Shown piece after piece: positions 25,069 to 32,688 of a stretch of 64,000 nucleotides of DNA. The notes beneath the pieces are model-generated. The model was not told the origin of the DNA and did no database searches. It was given only the letters and a program-made list of their open reading frames with translations. The stretch is from the NCBI RefSeq assembly GCF_014212055.1, contig NZ_JACJVO010000003.1, positions 246,945 to 310,944 on the forward strand. The letters are read 5' to 3'. Numbering within the stretch: the first letter of the stretch is position 1; each line of letters opens with the position of its first letter. The DNA comes from Cohnella zeiphila (GTDB taxonomy: Bacteria; Bacillota; Bacilli; Paenibacillales; Paenibacillaceae). The position numbers and the translations under genes were made by a program.

Positions 25069-26151
25069 ATGCGCCAAGCCCCGTCTCGGCAATCTTTGAA
25101 CCTTCCGCTGCAGAACGAAGTCGTCTCTTATTTGAATGTGGCCTATCCGCTGATTTTCCTATTGGCCGAGCCCCGGCTGCGAGGATGGTATTTGGAGCGC
25201 TTCGTTCACATCTTTTCGCAGATTTGGTTCGGCAATTACTTGCGCACGGACTATACCGATTCGAGCCGGTATTTCGGCGATCTGCTGGAACGGCAGGCCG
25301 TTTCGATGGAGGAGGCGCGAGCTTTCCCCGGCGAAGGAGGGCCGATCGCCCTGATTCGGCAAGCGATTGCGGACGGACGGGCGGTCAACGTGTTCGCGCT
25401 GGACAAGTACTATTTGCCGGAAAGTGCAGAATACCGGACGGAGCATGCGATCCACGAGACTCTCGTCGACGGCTACGACGAAGCGGAGCGGAAGCTGTTC
25501 GTCATCGGTTACGGAAGGAACGGCCGTTTCGCCCGGCTGTCGTACGATTACGGCGATTTCGAGAGAGCGTTCGAAGCCGCCGTCGCCGCCTCCCCCGCCC
25601 ATCTGACCGACGCGCTTCACCTGATCAAACCGCGGTCTCTGCGCAGGGAGTATCCGTTTGAGCCCGGCCGCTTCGCCGGGGAGCTGCGCAAGCTCGTCTT
25701 CTCCGAACGCGACGACGCCAAGCTGTTTTTCTCGCTGGCGGACGAGGGTGAGGCGCGCTTCGGGTTTGACGTTTACGAGCATATTTTGACGCAGATGCGG
25801 CTGCGGATCGATGGTTGTCCCGCGGCGATCGTCAACTTCACGGCCATTCATTTTATCGCCGAACACAGCAAGTTGCTTGGCGACCGCTTCTCCTACTTGC
25901 AGGAGCGGTACCGCCCGGGCGTGGCGCTGTCGAGTCTGCTGGACCGCTATTCCGGAACGACCGGCCGGTACGAGAAGCTCAAGTATCATTATTTGAAGCG
26001 GGCGACGGCGGAGTCGGGTTTTCGGGACCGGTTCGCCGTCCGGGATCCGGACGCGTTCGAGAGCGTTTATCGAATGCTGAAGGAGATCGTTGAGGGGGAA
26101 AAAGAACTGCTGACGGAGACGGTCGGCGCATTGGAACGGGAATTCGGTTGA
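25069..26151 (+). CDS. BtrH_N-like protein of unknown function, catalytic Cys missing
   Basis: The 360-residue protein resembles the BtrH N-terminal (C39-peptidase-like) domain of butirosin-type acyltransferases at residues about 105-165: VNVFALDKYYLPESAEYRTEH, then ETLVDGYDEAERKLFVIGYG. The DxYYLP...H...GYD pattern is what I recall for that family. Unlike the two paralogue-like proteins at 27211 and 31465, it has no Cys in its N-terminal 100 residues. A helical C-terminal half follows. It is 74 bases after GH31, with AAGGAGGA 8 bases before the ATG, and convergent with the biosynthetic operon. Function unknown; link to that cluster is inferred. Confidence 0.6.
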   Translation: MRQAPSRQSLNLPLQNEVVSYLNVAYPLIFLLAEPRLRGWYLERFVHIFSQIWFGNYLRTDYTDSSRYFGDLLERQAVSMEEARAFPGEGGPIALIRQAIADGRAVNVFALDKYYLPESAEYRTEHAIHETLVDGYDEAERKLFVIGYGRNGRFARLSYDYGDFERAFEAAVAASPAHLTDALHLIKPRSLRREYPFEPGRFAGELRKLVFSERDDAKLFFSLADEGEARFGFDVYEHILTQMRLRIDGCPAAIVNFTAIHFIAEHSKLLGDRFSYLQERYRPGVALSSLLDRYSGTTGRYEKLKYHYLKRATAESGFRDRFAVRDPDAFESVYRMLKEIVEGEKELLTETVGALEREFG

Positions 26152-26160
26152 AAGGAAGGA

Positions 26161-26194
26161 AACCCTCCCGATTGCGGGGAGGGTTCTCTTTTCT
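26161..26194 (+). terminator. Terminator of the BtrH_N-like gene
   Basis: AACCCTCCC (26161-26169) pairs with GGGAGGGTT (26177-26185), then CTCTTTTCT. Further hairpins at 26275-26304 (CGGCAC/GTGCCG and GCCC/GGGC) may end the opposing operon. Confidence 0.8.
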
Positions 26195-26359
26195 AAGACG
26201 GCAGAATGAATGAATACTTCCCGATAACAGTATACAGTACCGCTCTTCGGACATCGGGCCGCCGGCGACCATAGCGGCACCGCGTGCCGTTAAGCCCTTC
26301 GGGCAACGGGCTGCAGGTTCCTTCCGTTTCGTTTGTCAGTTATGTCCTCCTATTTTTTT

Positions 26360-27214
26360 TCAGGAGCGGCTGGCCGGCGCCGGCGTCAGCCGCGACAACT
26401 CTGCGATCTCATCGGACAAATAACGGAAGGGATCGGGGCCGAACCATTCAAGCGACGCGTCGAGGCCGGGGGCGTCGGCGGCGATCGTCGGCAGGAGGCC
26501 GGCGTAATCGACCGCCCCTTCCGATAGCGGGACCATGCCGGTACGGTCGCCGCTCGGGGAATAGACGTTATCGGGCGCGAAGACGCTCGGCTGGCCGGAA
26601 CGGGCGACGTTTTTCAGGTGAAGGTGCCGCACCCACGGCTTCAGTCGCTGCCAGGCCGCGAGCGGGGACGTACCCGTCTCCCACAAGTGAAGGAAGTCCA
26701 GGTTGATCCCGAGATAGGGGTGGTTCGCTTCCTCCATCAAAAGGGCGGCGGTGTCCAGCCGGTCGGCGTAGGTCTGCGGGTGGGTTTCGACCAGTGTGAA
26801 AATACCGTGTTCCGAAGAAAGTTCGGCCAACAAGCGCAGCCTGCCGACGACCGTCGCCCAGTCCGCGGCGGACGCTTCGAGGCTGCCGCCGCTGCCGGCG
26901 AAAATGCGAATCTTGGCCGTCCCGAACGTTCGGGCGAGCCGAAACAGCTCCCGCCACTTCTCCGTCACGGTCTCGAATCGGGACGCGTCGGCGTTCAGAT
27001 CGACGTAGTCGCTGATCATCGCGACACCGACGCCGAGCCGGCGCATCTCCCGGATCAGCGGCGGAATGTCGGCAGGACGCTGGCGCAGCAACGCCCGTCC
27101 GTGCGGGCCCCACAGCTCGAAACCGGCGAAGCCTCGCCGTGCGGCGAAGGGCAGCAGTTCTCCGAGCGATACGAGCTCATGGCGGAACGAGATCGTGCAA
27201 ATATGGTAATTCAT
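26360..27214 (-). CDS. asbF-like: 3-Dehydroshikimate dehydratase, AsbF-like
   Basis: The 284-residue TIM-barrel enzyme matches Bacillus AsbF as I remember it along its whole length. Shared stretches include CTISFRHEL, GFELWGPHG, MISDYVDL, KIRIFAGSGGS, LVETHPQTYADRL, GINLDFLHLWETG, RHLHLKN, FAPDNVYSPSGDRTGMVPL and SLEWFG. Metal ligands in AsbF (Glu, Asp, His, Glu) fall in ETHP, NLDF, HLHLKN and SLEW, all present. AsbF converts 3-dehydroshikimate to 3,4-dihydroxybenzoate (protocatechuate) for petrobactin. It is the last gene of the operon, its ATG overlapping the previous stop by 4 bases. It predicts a 3,4-catechol building block. Confidence 0.85.
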   Translation of the reverse strand: MNYHICTISFRHELVSLGELLPFAARRGFAGFELWGPHGRALLRQRPADIPPLIREMRRLGVGVAMISDYVDLNADASRFETVTEKWRELFRLARTFGTAKIRIFAGSGGSLEASAADWATVVGRLRLLAELSSEHGIFTLVETHPQTYADRLDTAALLMEEANHPYLGINLDFLHLWETGTSPLAAWQRLKPWVRHLHLKNVARSGQPSVFAPDNVYSPSGDRTGMVPLSEGAVDYAGLLPTIAADAPGLDASLEWFGPDPFRYLSDEIAELSRLTPAPASRS

Positions 27215-28176
27215 GCGGGAGAGCCTCCTTCCGCCACGGCGTGCAAATCGTATAGGAACGCTTCCTCCGCGCGCCGCAGCTTCTCCATGCGAGCGTCAAT
27301 CTGAACCGCCAACGCTTCGGGATCCGGAGGATGGCGGCCCAGCTTGAACAGCAGCAGGTTGAGCTGGGTCCAGCCGGCGACGATCGGCGCGAACGCCGCT
27401 TGTGCCCGCGCGCGGTCGTCTTCTCCCCAGCATCCGACGGCGGCGAGGCTGTGCCACACCAGCTTGCGGTTCTTGATGACGGTCGCCACCGCCACGTTAT
27501 TGCGGCTCGCCCAATCGTCCAGCTCGGCGGCAGAGCCTGCTGCGAAACGGCGAAGATCGGCCCGAAAGCGCTCGAAGGCGGGTCCGTTCAGGGGACAACG
27601 CCGATAGTTGCCGAGGCAGGCGACGCGCAACCGCTCCGCTGCGTCCGCCGGCCGAACGCCGGGATCGGCCGCAAGCTGCCACAGGCGAAAGCCGCCGTCC
27701 GCTTCCGGATTCGCCCCGGCCAGCTCCTCGGACGAGAGCTCACCCGAGAAGCCAGCGGTCGGGTCCGCGACCTGAAAACGGTCGCGCGCCTCGTCGTAGC
27801 CGCGAACGATGATGAAGTGCTCGAAGCCGCGCTCTTCGAAGGCAAGCAGCTGCCGCGGAAAATAGGGGAGCCGGGAAGCGAGCGTAACCAGCAGCAGGCA
27901 GGTTCTCGCCGGGACGGCGAGCTTGCGGCAGTCCTGCAGCGAAACGCCGTCCAGCCGGCGCTTGCTCACGCCGAACGGAGCCAGGTCGATCGCCTTCAGG
28001 TTCCTACCCGCGAGCAGCGTGCCGGATTCGTAGACGAGGTTCCAGTAATCCATGAAAAAGGAACGGTAATCGAGCCCGCATTCGTCCAGGAAGGTGGCGA
28101 CGCAAGATTCCGCGCAAGTCATCGGCCCGAACGACACGAGCGACGAAGCGCGCGGCGGGACGGACGCCCCGTTCAT
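27211..28176 (-). CDS. BtrH-like acyl-carrier-protein acyltransferase (paralogue 1)
   Basis: The 321-residue protein has a C39-peptidase-like N-domain as in BtrH, which transfers an acyl chain from an acyl carrier protein to an amino sugar in butirosin synthesis. Candidate triad residues are Cys21/Cys25 (MTCAESC), His in FEHFIIVRGYD and Asp in VADP. It is clearly paralogous to the protein at 31465-32586: Cys at the same positions, DYWNLxY...TLL, SRLPYFP and a related C-terminal segment (WASRNNVAVATV). ATGA overlaps link it to the carbamoyltransferase and AsbF genes. Likely role: moving an aryl or other acyl group from a carrier to a sugar amine. Confidence 0.68.
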   Translation of the reverse strand: MNGASVPPRASSLVSFGPMTCAESCVATFLDECGLDYRSFFMDYWNLVYESGTLLAGRNLKAIDLAPFGVSKRRLDGVSLQDCRKLAVPARTCLLLVTLASRLPYFPRQLLAFEERGFEHFIIVRGYDEARDRFQVADPTAGFSGELSSEELAGANPEADGGFRLWQLAADPGVRPADAAERLRVACLGNYRRCPLNGPAFERFRADLRRFAAGSAAELDDWASRNNVAVATVIKNRKLVWHSLAAVGCWGEDDRARAQAAFAPIVAGWTQLNLLLFKLGRHPPDPEALAVQIDARMEKLRRAEEAFLYDLHAVAEGGSPA

Positions 28177-29828
28177 CGGCCGGCGCTCCCTTGCTTTTTG
28201 GATAGGAGAAAGTCGTGCAGCACCAGGTGGTCGAGGTCGATTTTCAAAAAGCAGGCGACCGCGTCGGCGGGAGATTCGACGATCGGCTCGCCGTTGTCGT
28301 TGAACGAAGTGTTGAGCAGCACCGGCACGCCCGTAAGTTTGCGGAAGTCGTTCGTCAGCTTGTGCAGCTTCGGATTCAACGCCGCGGACACGGTCTGAAC
28401 CCGGCCGGTTCCGTCCCGGTGGGTAACGGCAGGAATGACCGAATGCTTGTCCTCCCGCACCTTCGGCACGAGCAGCATGTAGTAGGAAGGATGGCTCAGC
28501 TCGAAATACTGCTCCTGATCCTCCTCCGGCACGATGGGAGCGAACGGCCGGAACGGCTCCCGGTGCTTGATGCGCGCGTTGATGACGTCCTTCATCCCGG
28601 CGCGCCGGGGATCGGCCAGGATGCTGCGGTTGCCGAGCGAGCGCGGGCCGATCTCCGAGCGTCCCTGGAACCAGCCGACGATCCGGCCCTCGCTGAGCAG
28701 CCGGGCCGTCTCCTTGCAGATGTCGTCCGGCCGGACGATGTCCAGACGGTCCCGAAAGGGCGCTAGCGCCTGTTCCACGTCGGCGTCGTCGTATTCCCGC
28801 CCGAGGTACGGATTGAACGAGGGCAGGGAAGCGGCATCGCGCGGCTGACCCAGCAGGCTGTGCCAGCCGTAAAGCGCGCTGCCGATCGCCGTGCCGTTGT
28901 CCGAAGCGGCCGGCTGGACAAAGAGGCGCTCGAACGGCGTCCGCTCCAGCACGATCCGGTTCGCCACGCTGTTGAGCGCGACGCCGCCGGCCAGGCACAG
29001 GTTGCGCGAGCCGGTCGCGCGGTGCAAATAGTCGCAGAAGGCGACGAGGATGCGTTCCAGATGGAACTGCAGCGCGTAGGCGATGTCGGCCTTGATTTGG
29101 AACAGCTCGTCCGCGCCGCGGCTCGGCCGCAGCAAACGCAGCTCGAACAGCGTCCGGCGGCGGGCATGCCGCTCGTCGCACCGGAACCGCCCATCCTCCG
29201 TCAACTCGTAAAAGTCGTAAAAGTCGCGGACGTAGCGGTCGGTGCCATACGCGGCGAGGCCCATCGTTTTGCCCTCGTCGAACCGCTTGAAGCCGAGCGC
29301 CTCCGTCACGGTCGTGTACAGGCCGCCGACCGAATCCTGCACCTTCGGGTAGGGAGACACCTGCACCGCTTTTCCTGCGTCCTTGCGCAGTTCCCGGATA
29401 TTCGCATTCTCTCCGCAATAAAACGTGACGGTCTCGTTTAGCCCCTGCTCCGGATCGATCAGGCTGCCGGAGCCGTCGACGACGAGAATCGCCGCTTCTT
29501 CGAAATCCGACGGATAAAAGGCGCTGGCGGCGTGCGCCAAATGGTGGTTGATCGCGCGAACGGGAATGCCGGCCCGCGCGAGCGAACGGCCGTAGCGCGG
29601 GTCCAAAATATCGTTGCCGACGAACAGATCGACGTCTTCGGCGGACAATCCGGCGGCGTCCAGGCAGTAGCGGGCCGCCAGGCCGCTCGCCAGCGCCGCC
29701 GCGTCCAGGCCGTCGGAATGCTTGATCCGGCTCAGCCGCTCGTCTTCGACGGCGAAGCGGATCGTCCCGTCCGAGACGAGACAGGCGGAGAAGTCGTGCA
29801 TGGACCCTCCCAATCCCAATACGTTCAT
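28173..29828 (-). CDS. O-carbamoyltransferase (NodU/CmcH/TobZ family)
   Basis: The 551-residue enzyme has the two-domain carbamoyltransferase architecture. The N-terminal Kae1-like domain holds the metal-binding HHLAHAASAF, VVDGSGS, KTMGLAAYG and LAGGVALN. The C-terminal YrdC-like domain has FQGRSEIGPRSLGNRSIL, REPFRPFAPIV and LLNTSFNDNGEPIVESP. Such enzymes make carbamoyl adenylate from carbamoyl phosphate and ATP and carbamoylate a hydroxyl of sugars or antibiotics (Nod factor, cephamycin, tobramycin). The ATG at 29828 (GGAGG 7 bases upstream, 4-base overlap with the ligase) defines the start. It is a tailoring enzyme of the cluster. Confidence 0.92.
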   Translation of the reverse strand: MNVLGLGGSMHDFSACLVSDGTIRFAVEDERLSRIKHSDGLDAAALASGLAARYCLDAAGLSAEDVDLFVGNDILDPRYGRSLARAGIPVRAINHHLAHAASAFYPSDFEEAAILVVDGSGSLIDPEQGLNETVTFYCGENANIRELRKDAGKAVQVSPYPKVQDSVGGLYTTVTEALGFKRFDEGKTMGLAAYGTDRYVRDFYDFYELTEDGRFRCDERHARRRTLFELRLLRPSRGADELFQIKADIAYALQFHLERILVAFCDYLHRATGSRNLCLAGGVALNSVANRIVLERTPFERLFVQPAASDNGTAIGSALYGWHSLLGQPRDAASLPSFNPYLGREYDDADVEQALAPFRDRLDIVRPDDICKETARLLSEGRIVGWFQGRSEIGPRSLGNRSILADPRRAGMKDVINARIKHREPFRPFAPIVPEEDQEQYFELSHPSYYMLLVPKVREDKHSVIPAVTHRDGTGRVQTVSAALNPKLHKLTNDFRKLTGVPVLLNTSFNDNGEPIVESPADAVACFLKIDLDHLVLHDFLLSKKQGSAGR

Positions 29829-31180
29829 GACAGGCCTCCCCGGTGGCGAATTTTTTTGAACCGTTCGGTATGCAGCGGCTCCCGCCGCACGGCGACATAC
29901 ACCGGAACCTGATGGCGCTCCAGCTTGCCGCGGCAAAACTCCCGGATTTGCCGCTTGAGCTCGGCGGCACCGATCTCTTCGCGGACGTTGACGACCGCTT
30001 CCGGCACTTGGCCGAGCAGCGGGTGCGGGCGGCCGGAGACGACCGCGTCGGCGATCTGGGGCATGCGCAGCAGCACCTCCTCGACATCGAGGGGATGTAC
30101 CTTCAGTCCGCCGACGTTGACGATCTCCGATCGCCGGCCGACGATCCGAATGGCATCGCCGCTCACGACGACCTCGTCCTGCGTGTTGAACCAGCCGTCC
30201 GGGTCGAACGGGTTCGGCGCGTTCAAATAGCCGAGCATGGCGCTGTCCGAACGGATGTGGAGCAGGCCGTCCACGATTCGGGTCTCGATGCCTTCGCCGC
30301 CTACCTGCATCCAGAGCGAGCCCGGACCGCACGGTCGGACGCGGAGAATGCCTAGCTCGGACAGACCGTACGTCTGCCGGAAGCTGACGCCGGGGAAGGC
30401 GTTCAGCAGCTTTTCCAGCGTGCCGTCGTGCATGACCTCGGTTCCGTATGTGACGATCTTCAGCGTCGACAGGTCGAAGCGCCGGTGCGCCTCCGTCATC
30501 AGCAGCAGCTGCAGGAAGCTGGGCGTGGCGGGCAGCAGCTCGACCCGGTGCCGCTCGATGGCGGCGGCGACGTTCTGAGGCGCGCGGCCGGCGGGGCAGA
30601 CGAGCGTGCCGCCGTTGGCCAGCGTATGAAGCAGCGTGTTGATGCCGCCGATGTGGTCGAACAGCAGCAGCGACAAGGTGCGGAGCGCTTCCCGCCGCCT
30701 CCGGTACTTCGCCAGCAAGCGGCCGAAGTCATGGACGATCGCTTTCGGCGTGCCGGTGCTGCCGGAGGTGAACAGGACGAGGCCGGGGCGGCCGGCCCCG
30801 GCTAACTCGCGCAGCAGCTCATGCCGGGCCGTGCGGCCATATTTCTGTACGCGCCAGCCTTCTCCGTCCGGATGCAGCGATACGCCGGCTTCCGCCAGCT
30901 CCATCCATTCGGCGTCCCGCTCCGGGAGACCCGGAGACCAGGGCACGACGATGGCGCCGCCGGCGATGAGCGCGAGCAGAGCGGCGCACGTGCCGGGACC
31001 GTAATCGCCCTCCAGCCAGACGACCTCTCCCGGCCGGACGCCGCAGCCGTGCAGCCGGTCCCGCCAGTCCCGGGCGCGGTCCAGCAGCTCCCGGTACGAG
31101 CAGGGGCGGTCGCCGACGATCAGGGCGTCGCGCTCCGCCGTCTCGGCCATCCGTTCGAGCAGCCAGTCCGCGATCGTCAT
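29825..31180 (-). CDS. AMP-dependent acyl/aryl-acid ligase (second ligase)
   Basis: The 451-residue ANL-superfamily enzyme has LVLFTSGSTGTPKAIVHD (P-loop), QTYGLSELG, GWFNTQDEV and GRRSEIVNVGGLKVHPLDVEE in order; the C-terminal catalytic Lys region is RFKKIRHRG. It activates a carboxylic acid as acyl-AMP and loads it on a carrier. Its stop overlaps the carbamoyltransferase start and its start overlaps the stop of the carrier protein at 31177, so the carrier is its obvious partner. It is only distantly similar to the AsbC-like ligase at 38230; its acid may differ. About 450 residues is short, as for AsbC-type ligases. Confidence 0.85.
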   Translation of the reverse strand: MTIADWLLERMAETAERDALIVGDRPCSYRELLDRARDWRDRLHGCGVRPGEVVWLEGDYGPGTCAALLALIAGGAIVVPWSPGLPERDAEWMELAEAGVSLHPDGEGWRVQKYGRTARHELLRELAGAGRPGLVLFTSGSTGTPKAIVHDFGRLLAKYRRRREALRTLSLLLFDHIGGINTLLHTLANGGTLVCPAGRAPQNVAAAIERHRVELLPATPSFLQLLLMTEAHRRFDLSTLKIVTYGTEVMHDGTLEKLLNAFPGVSFRQTYGLSELGILRVRPCGPGSLWMQVGGEGIETRIVDGLLHIRSDSAMLGYLNAPNPFDPDGWFNTQDEVVVSGDAIRIVGRRSEIVNVGGLKVHPLDVEEVLLRMPQIADAVVSGRPHPLLGQVPEAVVNVREEIGAAELKRQIREFCRGKLERHQVPVYVAVRREPLHTERFKKIRHRGGLS

Positions 31181-31446
31181 GCGTCGTCCTCCGGCGGGGC
31201 GGTCCGCGCCCGCGCGGCCACGTACGATTGGAACTTGTCATAGCGGGTGAGCAGACTCAGCGTCTCCTCGCTGGCGGGAATGTCGACGCCGAATTCCTCC
31301 TCCAGATCGGCCAGCAGGTTGGCCAGCGCCAGAGAGTCCATGGCCAGATCGTTCAACAGATCGGTATCGTCGCGAATGTCCTCCGGGGTTCGGGGGACGG
31401 GCAATTGGCGAAGAATAAGCTCCTTCAGCGCAAGATCGGTCGGCAT
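31177..31446 (-). CDS. Acyl carrier protein (second carrier)
   Basis: An 89-residue carrier with the phosphopantetheine attachment Ser38 in LAMDSLALANLL and the usual acidic helices (TDLLNDL, DLEEEFGVDIP). It sits between the BtrH-like acyltransferase and the ligase, overlapping the ligase by 4 bases, and has AAGGAGG before its ATG. It probably carries the acyl group made by the adjacent ligase. No phosphopantetheinyl transferase is in the window, so a genomic Sfp-type enzyme must activate it. Confidence 0.87.
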   Translation of the reverse strand: MPTDLALKELILRQLPVPRTPEDIRDDTDLLNDLAMDSLALANLLADLEEEFGVDIPASEETLSLLTRYDKFQSYVAARARTAPPEDDA

Positions 31447-31464
31447 GGCAGATTTGCCCTCCTT

Positions 31465-32586
31465 TTACGATTCGATTGCGGCCGGCTCGACTTCCTCGTT
31501 CGGTCCGGGGAGCGCGTCGCCCGCCTCGCATAGCCAGCGGAGGAAGCCGTGCTCCCCGTCGCGGATATCGTCCAGCAGCGGGGCGATATCCGCCGCCGCG
31601 TCGACGCCGGCGCGCGCGCCGGTGCGATAGACGTGCAGCCGGTAGTTCAGCGACTGCCAGAGCCGCACGATGCGGCGAACCCGGTCGCCGCCCTCCCGAA
31701 GCTGCGGATCCGTCATAACGCCGAGATCCGCGAAGGCGTGCCATACCTGGGAGCGCAGCTTCCAGACGGAGGCGATCGTCAGGTGGTGGCGCTCGATCCA
31801 GCGGTCGACCGCCGGTCGCGGCCACTCCCGCGTCGCCTCCAGATCCTGGCGGAACCGGTCGAACGCCCGGATGCCGCCATTGCGGCCGGCGAACCATTCC
31901 GCCCAGGCCGCCCGACGGTCCCCCGGCCTGCCCGGTTCCTCCGCTTGCAAAGCACGGTCTGTCTCGGCGGAAGCAGGCTCGCCCTCCCGCTCGAAGCGGA
32001 CCAGGTTCCGGCGGCTGGCGTGCCGGAAGATCCGGGCGGGGGCGGGAGGCGCGAAGCCGGCGGGAGGCGCGCTGAGCGTAAAATAGTGCAGCTCCTCCCG
32101 GCCGCTCCCGCCGTCCGGCTTGCCTGCGAGCTCCAGCTCCCGGCAGGCCAGCTCGCCGACGAAGTCGGCCATCGGATCGGCGATCTTGCAGCGCTCCCGG
32201 TCCGGATCGAGCCCGAGGAGCAGCACGCAATGCCGGAAACCGGCCGATTCCAGCCCCAGCATCGACGGCGGAAAATAAGGAAGCCTGGACGCCGAGCAGA
32301 GCAGGATGGCCGCGCGGTCGGAGGAAAGCTCCCCGTACAGGCTCCGGGAACCGCCCCTCTCGAACGCCAGGCGGATGCCGTAGTGGAACTCGAGCGTCAT
32401 CTGCCGGTAGTCCAGGCTGGAGAGCAGCGTCCGGAATTGGTAGCTCAGGTTCCAGTAATCGGGCGGGAGCCGGGGTCCGGACGGTTGAACCATCCGGGCG
32501 TAAGTCAGCGCGCAGGAAGCGAAGCATTCCATCGCCGCCAGCTTCACCAGGTCTCCGGGCGAGATCGCCCGCTCGAATGCGTTCAT
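31465..32586 (-). CDS. BtrH-like acyltransferase (paralogue 2)
   Basis: A 373-residue paralogue of the protein at 27211-28176. Cys21/Cys25 (MECFASC), His in FRHCVLLLGLD and Asp in IADP form a possible triad. DYWNLSYQFRTLL and SASRLPYFP match the paralogue, as does the C-terminal WIERHHLTIASV segment. It is longer because of an insertion of about 40-50 residues rich in Glu, Ala and Arg near the middle. The ATG at 32586 is used because GGGGGC lies 8 bases upstream. It is 18 bases from the carrier gene, so it probably unloads that carrier onto an amine or hydroxyl acceptor. Confidence 0.66.
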   Translation of the reverse strand: MNAFERAISPGDLVKLAAMECFASCALTYARMVQPSGPRLPPDYWNLSYQFRTLLSSLDYRQMTLEFHYGIRLAFERGGSRSLYGELSSDRAAILLCSASRLPYFPPSMLGLESAGFRHCVLLLGLDPDRERCKIADPMADFVGELACRELELAGKPDGGSGREELHYFTLSAPPAGFAPPAPARIFRHASRRNLVRFEREGEPASAETDRALQAEEPGRPGDRRAAWAEWFAGRNGGIRAFDRFRQDLEATREWPRPAVDRWIERHHLTIASVWKLRSQVWHAFADLGVMTDPQLREGGDRVRRIVRLWQSLNYRLHVYRTGARAGVDAAADIAPLLDDIRDGEHGFLRWLCEAGDALPGPNEEVEPAAIES

Positions 32587-32666
32587 GACGTCTGCCCCCA
32601 TTCGGTCAGATGGTATAAGTCTCGGGATCCTCAAAATGCCGGAGCCAGCCGGTTTCGGAGGAGTCA

Positions 32667-32687
32667 AGCTCCGCATGGCGCGGAGCT
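32667..32687. other. Hairpin in the only large gap of the biosynthetic operon
   Basis: A perfect 8-bp stem AGCTCCGC (32667-32674) with 32680-32687 and a 5-base loop, in the 102-base gap after the exporter gene. On the coding (minus) strand no T tract follows, so it may be a processing or stability hairpin rather than a terminator. Confidence 0.45.
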
Positions 32688-32688
32688 T

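Noticed and set aside
27211..30087. A single 958-codon minus-strand open frame covering the carbamoyltransferase and BtrH-like genes
   Set aside because: Only its last 321 codons match a protein family. The upstream part is a shifted reading of the carbamoyltransferase gene; the ATG at 28176 with a ribosome site is the true start.
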